DNA of 64,000 nucleotides from Alligator mississippiensis (GCF_030867095.1 NC_081824.1:254945956-255009955), one strand, 5' to 3'. Positions 36,180-49,665 are shown, counted from the stretch's first letter. Translations and numbers: made by a program. Notes: generated from the sequence alone by a model not told the origin.

Positions 36180-39100
36180 CTGTCTTGGCCACCCAGACAC
36201 TGAATATCAGTTCAGATTGTTATTAGTTCAAGCTACGTAGTTTAGAAAAAAACTGCAAAGGTTGAATCCATTTTGCTTTGGGGTTTTTGAACCTCTGTAC
36301 TTAGCCTTTAAGAAGAAACTGTTTTTGAAAAATATTGAATACGTTAGTGGGAAAAAAGATACTAGAAATTGGCTAGTCTCATCATTTCCGTTGTGATGCA
36401 ACAGGAACACCGCTAACTTCTGCATGAAGCTGATGTGTGATGGAGACATAGAAAGGCCAATTTGCACTCAGAATTGTAGCAAGGCAAGTTACAGCTGTTC
36501 CAATAAGAAGTAATAATAAAGGTGAGGTGTGTGAGCGTCAATACTGAGAAGGTGATGAGATACTGAAAATAAGGAGAGGCTGCTAAAGATGCACATACAA
36601 CATATTAATTGCACATGATTTAGCTTTGTTGGCTCGCTTTCTATTACTGAGGTATTCAAACACATATATTTCTCTAAAGATTGAAAATAATTTCAACCCA
36701 CCTGGTGAGCATTCTCAAATCTCATAGTAAAGTATGACATTATTATTTACCATTTGCATTGCCTTCTCTCCCAGATGCCCCAGACAGAGCTGGAGACTTG
36801 CTCAGCCAGGTGTTGAATATATGCAGGAAATGAAATACTGTCACTGCTCTTCTAAGTTTACAATATAGCTGAAAGCCCTTACAACCACTGCTGCCTTGTA
36901 CTGCTGCACTGTACCCTCACCTCCTCCCTGTGCTCTGCAGAACCCCTTTTTGGAGGCTTGGCAAGGGTAGGAGAACTGAATTGGATGGCTGGACTGCCAG
37001 TCACCCAGAAAGCAGAGGACAGGTGTCTCTTCCCTGCAAAGGATTTTGGGTACAGAAGCATTCTATAAAATTATGGTTCTGTTCCAGCTTGACACAGAAG
37101 CTATAGGGCTGTTTGTGAATAGTTACCTGTATCTGACATAATGCAGATGGTAGACTGATGTGTAAAGGTATTTCTTGTGATCTTGTCTTTTTTATTAATC
37201 CCTCTGGACTAGGGCCTGCTGAATTTTTACATGTCTGTTGCTGCATTCCAATGCTGTCCTTACATTGCTGACACCACCTTCCCCCACTCTCAACAGCTAC
37301 CCACGTTTCAGCTGATCACCATGCGCTCAGATACAATTATGTGTACAAACCTCAACAGAAAGGCTGCAGCTGGCTGCCTCCGCAGGCCCTTCTGAAGTTC
37401 AGAGGGGAGAACTTCCATTGTCCTGCATCCTAGGGAGTGCACCTTCCCTCCTGTGCCCTTTGCTTTACTGCTTTGCTCTGGATGCCAAGGGGCCCACTGA
37501 CAGAGAAATTCTGTGTCTGTGCTCTTTAGCAGAAACCTACATGAAAATGACTTTAGAATAAAAGCAGTACTTGAAGAGGTCTTCTCTTTTAGCGACGGAG
37601 CTCCTATATTTGTATTCTTGTTTGTTGATCTATTCATTAGGGAAGCTTAAACATTAGGGTTCACTTTTTGAGAACAAGCAGAAGCACTTTCAAGAGACAG
37701 ACTAACTAAGAGAGTAATTTGCCATTCTAAACTATGGGAGACTGAGCCTCTTTAATCTGGAGTGAAGGTCGGGACTCAGTGTCATGAAATGTATTCTTAA
37801 AAAAACACAGACAGACCCTAGAACAATGTCTGAAAGGTACCTAACGTTTGTAGCAACAGACCATGTGTTCATCTATACTACCATCTTTGGTGCCTAGCTG
37901 AATTCCTTCACCCCCCACCTCCTTCCCATGTTTTTTTCACTTGGGAACCTTACACACTGAAACCCCATATAAGGTATTGGCCAGCAGAAGAGTTAGCAAC
38001 TTTTAATGGACTATTAGAAAAGACAATCAAACCCAATTTTTGCCTTCAGCATTCAGTCATTTCTCAGACAGCCTCTCTTTCTGACAGATCCCAGCCCTTT
38101 CAGCTCTGGAGCTCAAATCGGGTATGTTTTAATAAAGAAAACAGTTCTTCTGCACACCCAAACACATACTTTTTCTTTTCATTCAGGAAGTAGAACTGTT
38201 TTTGCTCCAGCTTTAAAGTGGGGGAAAAAAACTACATGTAAGTGCGGCATAAGCCTGAAAATTTCCAGTCCTGGTGCTGAAAGCTTAGCTTTCAGACAGA
38301 AGCTCAAAATATCCAAGACATTCAGTCGCACAATGGCAGAGAGCCCTTTGACTAAGAATCTAGAATCCCAAGCAACTATATGCACTACATCTATCACCAA
38401 GCTAAACTGATGAAAAGATCAGGCTTTGGGCCTTCAAAGGTCAAAACAACAACTAAAAGCCACCTTTTAAAAGATAGTTGGGGAAATTATGCATTCTGTA
38501 AAGAGAAAGATGTGTACCTATTAACCACAGCTTATAGCTATTGGAGCAAATTACCTGAGCATTTCCTCAATTCTTGGCTTCACTTTCAAGACATACAGAA
38601 CCACGTGTAAGAAGTTTTCACGATCTGTACTTCTGAATATGAAGTGTTAGACCACTACTGCAAAGTTCTGAATGCAGGAATCTTTTCATGACAAAAGAGT
38701 CAACATAGTTTTGTCCCCCCCCAGCCCTGCGTTTTTTTATGTTATGCTCTACAAAGAGATTTACAACAAACCCCCTTCATTCTGCATGCCATATCTTACA
38801 CAATACCTCTGGAGAACAAGGTAACTTTAGCTTTGTGTCCATACTCTGCTAAGGCTAAATGAAGGAAACAAGAATGCTCCCCTGGAGACTTTACCCTGCC
38901 TCTTGATTTTACTGAGCTTGGTATTTCAGGTACTCAACCACATATATTTTTTTCTTTCCTGCCACTAGAGAATTAATCAATTCTGTACAAAGTGTGGGTG
39001 AAATTTTTGACAAGTCTCCTGAGTCTTCCAAAATTTTTTACACTGGAAGATATAAATGCTCTGTGCATACTAGTGGCAACCTTTCTCCAAAGCTGTTGGG

Positions 39101-40780
39101 GGATACTATCAAGAGAGTGTGTTTTAGGAGAAATATTACATCAAACTATATTTCTTATACCTGTTTTCAAAGCCAGTGTCATTTTTATGGGACATAAAAA
39201 AGAAAAATCTGCATTTTCAATGCTGTTTTAATGCTAAAAGTACAAACATAGACCACTAGCTCATGAAAATTCTAGAAGAGCATACAAATCTTAGTGTATT
39301 TTCCATTGTTTTTCAGTAGCATAATTAGTGGTGGGTGGGTAGGTGGGGAACCACTCGGTGCCAGTGCAGAGTGGGTACTAGGATGGCAGCCCCTGGGGAG
39401 TCTGCAGAGTGGTAGCAGCAGCTGGTATGCAGACAGCTCGCACCATGTGGTTAGATAGGACTCCCCCATCTTCCTCAGCCTCTCCCTACCCTGATCTCTA
39501 GCATCCCTGCCCAGGCTGCCAGAATTCCTAGAGTCTCTGCTGGTAGCACCATTAGTTCTTGAAACTTCCAACTTTAAAGATAAAATGCTACAACCACAAC
39601 AGTTTCTGTTGAGGTAGGTTACAGAGAACCAACTGTCCTTCACTCCTGTTGACCTCTTTCAGCCAGCCAGCCCTTCAAAGAGAAGGGTGCAAACTAAAAA
39701 GGTTATCTCATCTGTATTTCAGATTCCCCCTTCAACAAGTTTAGACAGGTTGGCACTTCTAGGCCAAGGTAATTGCCTTTTAAACATATTTGGTTCTTTT
39801 GTTTCTCAAGAGATATTTCTATACAGAAGCTATTTACACACACATATCCACACACCCTCCCTTAATACATAATGACACTAAATATTCCATGTTCTTGGTA
39901 GTAATAGTAAAAATTCTTTTATGAGGTACTTACCAGTACCTAAAAAAGAAAGGAAGACAGCCAAGAATTCCTGGTTATAAAATAGCTACTGGAAAGCTGG
40001 CAGTGATTGGCTCTTTAAAGTGCCAGGCCAAGAAAGCTGTACTAAGAAGAGGTTCCTATAAAGGACAGCTCTGCACCCAAGAATTTTAGATAAGAAAATC
40101 ATTGAGGAAGGTGCTTCTTGGTGATGAGGTTCTATTGATGCTGTACTGATTGCAGTTGGAAATAAAACCCAAGTCTGCTTTTTAGTGATTGGCCTACAGT
40201 TCACTTTGGAACAGGAGTCCTACGAAGATAAAATATAGTGCAATTATGATTGCGGTGCCAGTCAGCAAAACCATAATTTCTTTGTTACCTATGATTTTTC
40301 ATAGTATAATGCAGGCATAGAACCCTACTTGGTAAGTGACATCCTAAAATGGTCCATGAGCTTATAGCCAATGTAATATTTCATCATTCTTCTATGTTTG
40401 GGTTAGGAAAACTAACTAGTTGCTGAAAGATGGGAGAATCTATTACACATCAGCTGTCAATGAAAGGTTAACAGTCAGTGTTATGTACAAGAGCATGCAC
40501 TATTAAATATTTTTGCATAGAAACATATTGTGATGACTTTTACATCTATCAATTGGAGTGGGGGGAGTTTTAGGAAATATGTCAGAGGAAGCTCCTCTCT
40601 GGTTCTGTATTTTATGTATTGGGGATTTCTGTGGAACTTTTGATAGATTTTGAAATGAAAATGTTAAATGCTTTAATCAGGGAAGGAGACTTTGTTTAAT
40701 TTCAGTTTACATGTAGTGTCTCAAGTGTAGTGACTTTTGGTCAGAGTTTGGCCTTTAATGTTTTGCACTAATTTAGTTTC
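36180..40780. other. Apparently unique intergenic DNA
   Basis: Long AT-rich stretch without recognised repeats. Domainless frames of up to 123 codons occur (39272-39643, minus). A (CA)-rich patch lies at 39836-39856. Confidence 0.4.
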
Positions 40781-40787
40781 TTATGTG

Positions 40788-41125
40788 TATGGACCTACTG
40801 ACTTCACAGCAGAAGTGGGCTGCGTGGCAGCTCCTTTAATCTTGCAGGTTCCCTGTGCCCTTCCCCGCCACCTCCCTGCTGATTGGCAGAGGGGCCCCAC
40901 CACTAGCTCCTGATCATCAGGGAGGCAAACATTGTGGTTTTAAATATGGCACTATTTTTGCTTCCTGGACTGTCAGCAACAAGCAGCAGGGCACCAGGGC
41001 CTTTCAGCCACTCAACAATGAGGATGGGATGGGCAAGAGAACTCGGGTGGGGTGGGCAGGAGAACCTGCAAGAATAAAGAAGCTGCTATGCAGCCCACTT
41101 CTGCTGTGAATTCAGTAGGTCCCTA
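40788..41125. mobile_element. MITE with about 60-bp inverted repeats and 8-bp target duplication
   Basis: Left terminus TATGGACCTACTGACTTCAC and inverted right terminus TAGGGACCTACTGAATTCAC. The match extends about 60 bp, through 'agcagaagtgggctgc' and 'cttgcaggttc', with few differences. Flanking octamers cttatgtg (40780-40787) and cttatatg (41126-41133) agree at 7 of 8 positions, supporting an 8-bp duplicator such as hAT. 338 bp; no coding capacity. Confidence 0.85.
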
Positions 41126-41139
41126 CTTATATGAACATG

Positions 41140-42130
41140 TTAGAGATTTTTTTTAAAGGCTACTGAATAATTTTTTTTTCAAAATACATTTTTCTGGTGT
41201 GTGTGATGGAATTGCTTTATACAATTTAAGTATTATGAATATAAAGAAAAAAAGCATCCAAATTTAGTACACGACAAGAAAGGAAATCCAAAAAGGGATA
41301 GACTAAAATTCGGCAAGAAAGAAAAAGAGATGGGGGGATAAAGTAATGACATAAGGAGAGAGAAGGCAAAGAAAGCAAGCAATAATAGACCTAACTTTTA
41401 AATTAGAAATTTTATTTCTTCATATTACTTCCTAGGTTTCATTGCATTTCCCTGGCAGATATCCCATAGCTCCATAAGTTTAGAGGAGGGAAGTTACAAA
41501 ATCACATTGTCACAGGGACTGGATTTTATTGCTTTATTGCTACAATTAAGCATGTATTAACTCAGTTAATGAGAGACAGATTTTTAAAATTATATGCAAC
41601 TTGAAGTATGATTCCTCCACCAAACCCCCAAACAAGTACTTTAGGAGGGAAGGGGAGATTTTAAAATAAAATAAGTCAGTTTTAAAGAAGAAAGCCAAAA
41701 GCAGGGAATCATTAGTGTCAGTTTGCCAACAGTTAGCCTGCAGAGAGATTCTTATGTTCCATCAGTAACCAAGAATGCTAGTAAATATCCAACTAATCAG
41801 CAAACTGCCCAGATGCCAGACAACAAGGACATGCAGAATTACTGGATATTTGGCATTAGTCTATATGGATGTTAATTCAACACAGCCTAAATTACATGCC
41901 TACAAAGGCCTATGGATGCATCTATTCTTATCAAGATTTTTCTCACATAGACTTCTGATGAAAAAACCAGCAAATCTGTGTAACAATGTAGAAACTTGTT
42001 TCTGTCCTATGATTTCTGCTAACTGAAAATACAACTGAGCCCTGAATGGAAAAAACTATACATTGCATAACTTAGGAGACAACTTCAGAGACAAGGCTAA
42101 TATTCTAACAGGAATCTGTACTGGTGCACC
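41140..42130. other. Apparently unique intergenic DNA
   Basis: AT- and A-rich, no gene signal. Confidence 0.4.
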
Positions 42131-42141
42131 TTGCATGGCAA

Positions 42142-42779
42142 GGGGCGCGTCTACACGTTCATTAATGCGCAGTGCCTGCCATGCATTAAATTTGGGTTGG
42201 TCTAATAAAAGATATCAAATTCACCCAAGGAACCTTGTCTGCCTATGCATTAAATTTAGCACTTGAAAAATAAATGCAGAGTAGGCTGCCCTACTGCATA
42301 TTAGCACAATTGCATACCTTTTTGTGACAGTTAATATGCAGTAGATCAGGGGTTTTCAACCTTTTTTACTAAGTGTACCCCCGGTGGCCAGATGCGGAGC
42401 AGAGGGGGACGGGGTGGCACGCAGCCAGAAACAGAGTGGCAGCAACATGGGGTGGTGGGTGTCAGCAGCATCTGCCTCATGTGAGTTTCCCCCCCTGCAT
42501 CCGGCCAGCTGAGCGACACAGGGGTGTACTGCTCTCCTTGCCTTCCCCCCGGCCCTGCTCCTGGGAGGCAGCAGCACGGGGTGGTGGCACTCCGTCCCTG
42601 CCCATGCATATCCCCTAGGGCCTTCCTAGGTATCCCCAGGGGTACAAGTGCCCCCAGTTGACAACCCCTGCAGGAGACTAATACTGCTGCATATTAACCT
42701 AATACCACAGTTTTTGCCATAATGCTGTGATATGTAATGTCAGTCTACTGCGTATTAACCATCTCTTGTAGACATGCCC
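42142..42779. mobile_element. MITE carrying a nested hAT element
   Basis: Left end GGGGCGCGTCTACACG and inverted right end GGGCATGTCTACAAGA; the interior has repeated 'gcattaaattt' and 'gcatattaa' phrases. The element at 42347-42670 interrupts it. Between 42193 and 42236 lies 'ttggtctaataaaagatatc', a phrase I recall from the tails of dispersed sauropsid repeats. No clear target duplication. Confidence 0.6.
42347..42670. mobile_element. Nested hAT-like element with 8-bp target duplication
   Basis: Left terminus CAGGGGTTTTCAACCTTT; the inverted right terminus is CAGGGGTTGTCAACTGGG. Flanking octamers cagtagat (42339-42346) and caggagac (42671-42678) agree at 6 of 8 positions. 324 bp with a GC-rich interior and no transposase. 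The termini resemble those of Charlie-type hAT elements in general form. Confidence 0.85.
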
Positions 42780-42821
42780 AAGAGATCAGAAAGGAGGAAT
42801 ATAGCACCAAACAGGACAATT

Positions 42822-43015
42822 GGGTGCATCTATATGTTCGTTAATGCACTTTTGCTAATGTGAGTTAAATTTAGTACCTCCAGTGTGAGGTACTAGAAAA
42901 AGGCGCATTAGCTTATTTTAATGTGCATTAGCAAGAGCGCATGGGCTTTTTTGTGATGCTTTAATGAGCATTAAAATAGGCTAAAGTGCATTAAAGTGAA
43001 CGTGTAGATGCACCC
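42822..43015. mobile_element. Short MITE
   Basis: Left terminus GGGTGCATCTATATGTTC and inverted right terminus GGGTGCATCTACACGTTC; the match extends to about 28 bp. 194 bp overall, with internal 'gcattaa' repeats like the neighbour at 42142, so the two may be related. No coding capacity. Confidence 0.75.
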
Positions 43016-43019
43016 TGTA

Positions 43020-44725
43020 TGTTGTAATTTACAGCAGCTCCAACTCATTACAACAGCTCCATTTTCTTCTGGTTCTTTAGCCTGCAAGCTCCAGGAACTC
43101 AGATTCCTCCTGTCTCTCACGCATCATTTAAATAAGTATAAGTAGGTAAAAGTGAATCTGAGAGGATATAAGGAGCTCTAACCAGGTGTTGGGAGCCTAT
43201 ATTAGCCTGAGTGAGAGCCAGGGAAATAGACCTCCTTGTATATATATCAATGGATTCCAACTTACCAGTAAAACTATAGTGACTGAAAAATGTTCCTTTC
43301 CATGCATCTTAATACCCAGCACCTATTTCTGGACTTGCACTCCACTCTCACACATATAGCTGCTGCACTTTATTTTCCTGGTTTTTAGAAATATTCAAAA
43401 GAGTTTTTCAAAAGACTGGGAAAGAAAGGTGAAAGCTAAGCTACAAGGAAAGCAGAGAGATGAAGGGGTGTTTCACTTGTTAAACTTTTACAGTTTGAAC
43501 CCAAGTTCAGGGGACTACTCAAACTACCTAACTGTGCAAAAGAAAATGGGAGCTTGGAGAGTCATGAAAGGGCGCTCAGAAAAGACTCAACTGCCTTGTG
43601 AAAACAAATCATTTCAAGATGTCCGCTCTGTGCTCAGGGGTCCATATTCTGCAGCTGGAGGTGGAGGTTGGGGGCTAACCTGAAGGGTACTTCCCCCCCC
43701 CATCACAGCACTCAACACACAGGCACTATACCTTCATTTTTTCATTCAAACAAATCATTTTTAGTGTATGGCTTCATTCTGGCTTCATTTCTGTTCAGTG
43801 TCTTTTAAATTCAAATGTTATGTTGCATACTTGCATCTGCGCCAGAGGATTCAAGTGTCTGGTTACCTTTCTTATGAGCTGTGTTCAAGGCAATGAAGTT
43901 ACCCCTGCACAGAGGACCAAGCCCAGGGGCTTTGCAGCACTTCAGGGTTTAAGCAGAACTACATTAACCTTGTAGAGAATTTCACCCAGTCTGCATTCTT
44001 TATGATACATCTTCTTCACACCAGACATAGATCTTAGTGCATATTCAGGTTGCAGACAGAGGAACACAGTCCGTATGTGTTCAATAAGCCAGTCACTTTT
44101 ATGAACCATACATAATTATAACAACAGCAATTCATATTAACTAACTGCATGCATAGTGAGGCAACATCCAACCATGCCTGACATATCAGGAATCATTGCT
44201 TTTATAAGTCAGTTCTTCTGAAACTATGGTTCATTGCTTTGAACTCACCTGTGCTGTGCACATGGAATAGTGATGAGTAAGCCAGTTCCAAGAAGAACTC
44301 AGCTGTGGCCCACTCTGGCACTACTGCCTGACCTAAAGGCCCAGAACAGAGTTTGGGACCTCAAACTACATCTTTGAAAGAAGTACAGAGATATTTACTA
44401 TTTCCAATCATTTGAAAGTAGCACATTTGGCCCTGCTCCTGAGTTGTTGTTTTTTTAATGACATTATCGGTAAGCATCAATATCTATCTATCTGTCTGTT
44501 TTGCAGTATTTTTAAAAGATTATTTCAGACGATAGTTTGAGCGAGTAGAGTTGAAGTATTCAGATTTGTAGGGGGAGCATCTGGAATACGTTTTCTCTGT
44601 GTTTTCTCTCTTCCAGAAATTGGTGATCATGACATCTGAAGGGCTAGCCTGACACTGTTAATCTTATTACAACTTAGAGAGCTTGAGGAAGGCCTTCAGA
44701 AGCATGAGAATTTGACAGTATTTAA
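43020..44725. other. Apparently unique intergenic DNA
   Basis: AT-rich; a short (ATCT)n run lies near 44482. No gene signal. Confidence 0.4.
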
Positions 44726-44849
44726 CAGGGCTGTGTGAAATTTCACCAAGTGTTTCATTTCAAAGATATTCCGATGCATTTCAAGCTCAAAACAGTGAAA
44801 TTGAAATGAAACAAAAAGCATTGAAACAGCTCTGAAACAAAATGAGGGG

Positions 44850-45060
44850 ACTTGAAACATTTCGCAAGTTTCAAAATGTTTTGAGATTTGAAGTAGCCCG
44901 ATGGCAGCAGGCAGGGGAGAGTCAGGGCTGCCCTCCACTCGGCTCCACCACCCCATGTAGCTCAGCCCAGTGGGGAGCACAGCCCTGGCTCTCCCCTGCC
45001 TGCTGCCATTGGCTACTTCAAATCTCAAAACATTTTGAAACTTGCGAAATGTTTCAAGTG
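44850..45060. repeat. 72-bp near-perfect hairpin inside foldback 2
   Basis: Arms 44850-44921 and 44989-45060 are inverted copies differing at only a few positions, joined by a GC-rich loop of about 67 bp. The arms span 'acttgaaacatttcgcaag' through 'gcagcaggcaggggagag'. Confidence 0.85.
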
Positions 45061-45379
45061 CCTCCAGGCTGTGCTCCATGGGGTTGGCGGACCCGATTGG
45101 AGGGCAGCGCTGGGTCTGCCTGCTTCCCACCACCGGGCTGCACTCTCATCAGCTCTGCCAACCCCATGGAACTTAGCCCAGCAGCAAGAGGCAGAGCACA
45201 GCATCGGCTCTGTCTGCCTCTCACTGCCAGGCTGTGCTCCGTGGGGCTGGTGGAGCTGATCAGAGTGCAGCACCAGCTTTGTCCACCTCCCACCACTGGG
45301 CTGAGCTCTATGGAGCCTGGCGCTGGGTGCGGGCTGTGCCCAGTGCCAGTCCCAGGCAGCAGCAGCAGCAGCCTCCTGT

Positions 45380-46070
45380 CATCTGGTGCAGATCTGGGGG
45401 CCCACAATCAGTGTCACGGTGCAGCCTGCCCTAGGGTGCGAGCCCCCAGATCTGTGCCCCAAATGAGAGGAGGCTCAGGCTGCTTCTCCCACCTGGGACT
45501 GGCACTTGGTGCGGACTATGCCCAGCACCGGACAAGATTGCTGCTGCTGCAGCCTGAGCCTCCTCTCATCTGGGGTGCAGATCTGGGGGGCTGCACCCCC
45601 AGGAGGGCTGCTGGGCTGTGCTGGACTCCTCCTGGGGGTGTGGGCCCCCAGATCTGTGTGCCAGATGAGGGGAGGCTGCTGCTGGTGCCTGGGACAGGTG
45701 GCAGCAGCAATTTTCTCGGTCCCAGGTGGCAGGGCAGCCTCCTCTCATCTGGGATGCAGATCTGGAGTCCCGCACCCCTGGGAACAGTCCAGCACAGCCC
45801 TGCAGCCCTCCCAGGAGTGCGGGCCCCTGGATCTGCACCTGAATGACAGGAGACTGCCATTGCTGCCTGTGGCCAGCTGCAGCACCTGTCTTCTCTGGTG
45901 CTGGGTATGGGCTGCGCCCAGTGCCGGTTCCAGGTAGCAGCAGCTGCCTCCCGTCATCTGGCACAGATCCAAGGCCCACACCCCTGGAAGGAGTCCAGCA
46001 CAGCCCCGCAGCCCTCCTGGGGGTGCGACCCCCGGATCTGTATGCTGGATGACAGGAGGCTGCCGCTGCT
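45380..46070. repeat. Array of alternating inverted GC-rich units
   Basis: The motif 'cagatctgggggc' and its inverse alternate. Forward-type hits lie near 45388, 45573, 45755 and 45963; inverse-type hits near 45444, 45641, 45826 and 46030. Each is accompanied by 'ctcctctcatctgg' or its inverse. The result is four successive palindromic pairs spaced by about 185-205 bp, older to the right judging by increasing differences. Confidence 0.7.
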
Positions 46071-46384
46071 GCCAAATTTTGTTTTCAAGACTTTGAGGTG
46101 CAATTTCTGAGAAACCTCTGCACCTACCTCCTTGAAACTAGGCAGGCGTCATGCCCTCAGAAGGGGTTACTATCCCTGCAATTTGCATCTGAATCAGGCA
46201 ACAAATGACAAAGTTTTAGGCATTTTCATGATTACCATTATAGTCTATGGATGAAATGCCGAAACAGCAAAACAGTTTCAATGAAACAAAATAGTACAGT
46301 GCTTCGAAATGAAACAAAATGGCAAAAATGAAACACTGTCCCTTTGAAATGGTGAAATGGACATCAAAATGAAATGATGTTGTT

Positions 46385-48510
46385 TTGCAATCTACTTTGG
46401 CTGGAACAGCTGCAAGTAAGGTCAAATAGATATTTTCTTGGGAAGTTGTTTTAAAATAGTGTAGTCTTTCTCAAGGGAATTCCTTTTCAAATCAGGAATG
46501 TTGCACAAGTGAGAACATGAGGGTTTAGGACCATATTTGTGTGTCTACACACAAATACAGCTGCCATGTAAAATAACCATTTCACACATGCCCACCCAAG
46601 GAAATCTAAACTTTTCAAAATTCAAGACAGATCTCCTGAATAATGGCTCGGCAGAGATCCACTGAGTGGCCATACTTCATTATTTTGTTTTGTTTTAAGA
46701 GGCATCACCTGTTCCAGCAGTATTCCCCAGTATTGGTACAAGTAATAGCTAGGAAACAAGTAGGCTTTTTCAAATAAAAGAAACTTGTGTGACCATAATA
46801 GATATCTTAGACTACTGGCTCCAAAGGTTTCTTAATAGCAAGTTACACGTTAAGTTGAGAGGTGTTCCCACACTTGTTCCTTGCAGACTGATATTTAAGC
46901 ACCTTATTCACTGGCACTGATTGGTACACCGCCCCTGAACATTTCAATAACAGACTGAGAAACTGAGACCCAAAGAGAGTTAATTTTTAAAAGTATGCAA
47001 GTGGTTTGAACTCACAGGAGTGCATGTTTACATTTCTAAATGTAAGCTAGGAGCCTACATTTCACAGTTTTTCAATAAGACTTACCATTTCAAACCAGGT
47101 TTGAAAATGAGACTTTAGGTAAAAATGTTCTTGTAGGTGCTTTTAAGAACAAGCGGATACTGAACTGACCATTACCAATTATTCCTGTAGATTTGAATTG
47201 AGGTGCAGGGATCAGTAGGAAGAGGTTTGATTTCTCTGTTTCTGTTCATTTAGTATCTATTCCAGGGTCACTTCTGTCCATCTAGAACCTTTCACAGACC
47301 CAAATATTATTTGACAATAAATAAAACTGCTGTTAAGGGTTATTATTCAAATCACCCTCAAGAAAATAACTGAAATGTGACAGTAAAGACCACAAGGCAA
47401 ATCATTCAGTGGAACTATTACTGATGAAGGACAATCTGTTCAAAAGTAAACAGTTTGCAGACAGTACAGGTTAGCTTCCTCACCATTTAAGTATATCGTT
47501 CAAGTTTCTTGTTAGGAGTTAAAGTTGTACCATATGCACACACTACTCATACGAAATAGCCTATGGGTGTTATGAAGAGGCAGTAGATTTTGCTCCAGAT
47601 GTTGTCATTTGGAGTTAAGTCAAAGTCTTGTCCCTGTGTCTTTATTCTGTTCTTTTCAGTGGTTCTTCTTTCAATTAGTATCACCAAATTAAATGTCAAG
47701 TAATATTATTGAGCAGATAAAGCTTGTCATGTTTACTCACATACACTACAGAACAGGTATGGAATCCACTGCTTCGTACAGTCAGAAACTGAGTGAATTA
47801 AAATGTATACAAGCACGTGCTTCTCATTTATAGCACGAAAGGATACCAATTCTTTACTCATCCTGAAGTAATTTTAACTGGTGGAGCAGAACATTCTTAA
47901 GCATTCTTCTAGGAAGATAGCCCTCAAGATGGAAAGCTAGATTGTACATTGGTATTTTCAAATGATCTATGCTTCAGTGAAGCATATAGAAACAAAACTT
48001 TTTTTGGTATAGTGAGCAGGAAGAAACACTGCCTCAGAGACATACCCCGAGGAAATAAATGATCATACAGGGAAAATTAGAGTAAGCGATGGGCTTTTTC
48101 TTATTCTTTTGAAAAGTACATAACATGTTGTACTCAGGCATTCTGACAAGACCAGAGGAGGTCCAGTCCTTGAAACAAAAACAGAAGTTTGGAGTAATCT
48201 GGTTTAACTAATATAAGCAAAACTTTTCTCAATATCCTATATGCAGCCTGTGACTAAAACAGCCTTCCTAGTGCACACAGAGTGAGTCAAATCTTCAGCT
48301 GGTGGAATCTGACATCACTCAAATGGCCAATCTTCTTTAAACATCTACTACTGACTTATCAAATAGTTGATCATAATTACAGTTTAGCCCAAAAGCTGTG
48401 CTTTACAATGTAATGCATAGCCACTTGTAATTAATTATGTTTAATCTCATTTTCATCAAACATTTTTCATCAAACATCACCTCAAAGCAATCACCCCAGT
48501 ATTCTAATAT
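46385..48510. other. Apparently unique DNA downstream of EPHA3
   Basis: AT-rich, without recognised repeats or frames. It lies just beyond the most distal candidate EPHA3 poly(A) signal. Confidence 0.4.
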
Positions 48511-48531
48511 GTAAAAAATACTTTCATTATG

Positions 48532-48537
48532 TTTATT
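48532..48537 (-). terminator. Candidate distal poly(A) signal (AATAAA)
   Basis: Sense-strand AATAAA in a very AT-rich stretch, about 200 nt downstream of an AU-rich TTATTTATT motif. Usage unproven. Confidence 0.3.
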
Positions 48538-48734
48538 ATAAAAATATAAATGTTTCCACTACAAATCATTTTACATTAGTAAGAGGCCATCTACAATTGC
48601 ACAACATATAAACTAAATGAGTAAGTAATGTTTTGAAATACAAGTTAAAGTAAATACATATTGCCAATCAAATCACATCTATACATTGCTTATTGAATGC
48701 TAAGTAACAGCACAAAACTATATATGTTAACAGA

Positions 48735-48743
48735 AATAAATAA
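48735..48743 (-). promoter_or_regulatory. AU-rich element (TTATTTATT) in the putative 3'UTR
   Basis: Sense-strand nonamer of the UUAUUUAUU type that binds mRNA-decay factors. Meaningful only if the UTR extends this far. Confidence 0.3.
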
Positions 48744-49665
48744 TATATGTAAACTATATTTAAAGATACAGAAACCAATAATATGGTACATAATTTTGTG
48801 AATAGTTGCATTTTGTTTGATGTAAATAACCAATGCACGTCCTGTACAGGAGGATGGCCACAAGAATTCTAGTACCTCTACTCCACATTTAAGAATTGTA
48901 CACGGTTATGTTTACATATGTACAGGGGGTAAGGGGAGTGTGGGATATTTGCAATAGAGGCCACTTACTTATAGTACAAATAACATTTTGAAAGGGAGAA
49001 AAAGCTAAGTCGGTTTATAAATTCTCTATTTATAACTGCAAAGAAAAGCAAAAATGGATTTCCTACTTCCCAAGAACAAGTGATATTAATTGCAAAGAGT
49101 GGGCATGTTCGGAATGGTGTGCAAGAGGATGGCAGTATACAGACAGTATGCAAGTGGTGCAAGGTTTTAAGTCTCAGTCAAAAATGTCATTAAAGAACAG
49201 TTGTCTTGTTTTTGGAATCATCTAAAACTTTCCTCCCTGAATGAGGTGGAGGAGAAATAGTATAGAAATACTATGTGAAAACATAAAAAAGATGTTTCGT
49301 ACACGTGACTAAACAGGATTTTAGTGGATTATGTTCACTAAGAACAATGTCTGAACTGGGATCTCATTCTCAAATCCAAGTGGAAGAAAGATTTTGAACA
49401 TACTTAAGCAAGCTGAACTTGGCATTTGCGCTTTCTGATTCTGGTATTTCACCACACACCACTTAAGCTACAAAAGGCATAACAAATGGTACATAAGTGC
49501 TTTGTTTTTACTGTCTGCCTTTTTCTCTGTTTTTAGGTCAAATTAAGTTGAAACCACTTCACTGTTCTTTCCAAATATATTATCCAGTGAGCACATTTCA
49601 AAACAGATTCTTCTGAGCATGCTCACTGTCAAGATTTACTGGAAAGGCAAGTTATAACGTATGCC

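Larger units (their letters stand above)
44728..46380. mobile_element. Foldback element 2 with alternating inverted units
   Basis: It starts AGGGCTGTGTGAAATTTCACC, the same opening as foldback 1 at 20238 (AGGGCTGTGTGA). Its outer parts are degenerate repeats of a 'gtttcatttc'-like motif. The inverted right side (46200-46380) mirrors the left, and 'tagtctatgg' occurs at the start of the right arm in both elements. Inside are a strong hairpin (44850-45060) and a GC-rich block with four pairs of oppositely oriented units (45380-46070). No transposase. The 334-codon frame 44842-45846 crosses the hairpin and the array and is not a gene. Confidence 0.75.

Noticed and set aside
44842..45846. 334-codon plus-strand open frame
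   Set aside because: It runs through the hairpin and alternating GC-rich units of foldback 2. Equally long frames occur on the other strand, and the translation is low-complexity without domains.
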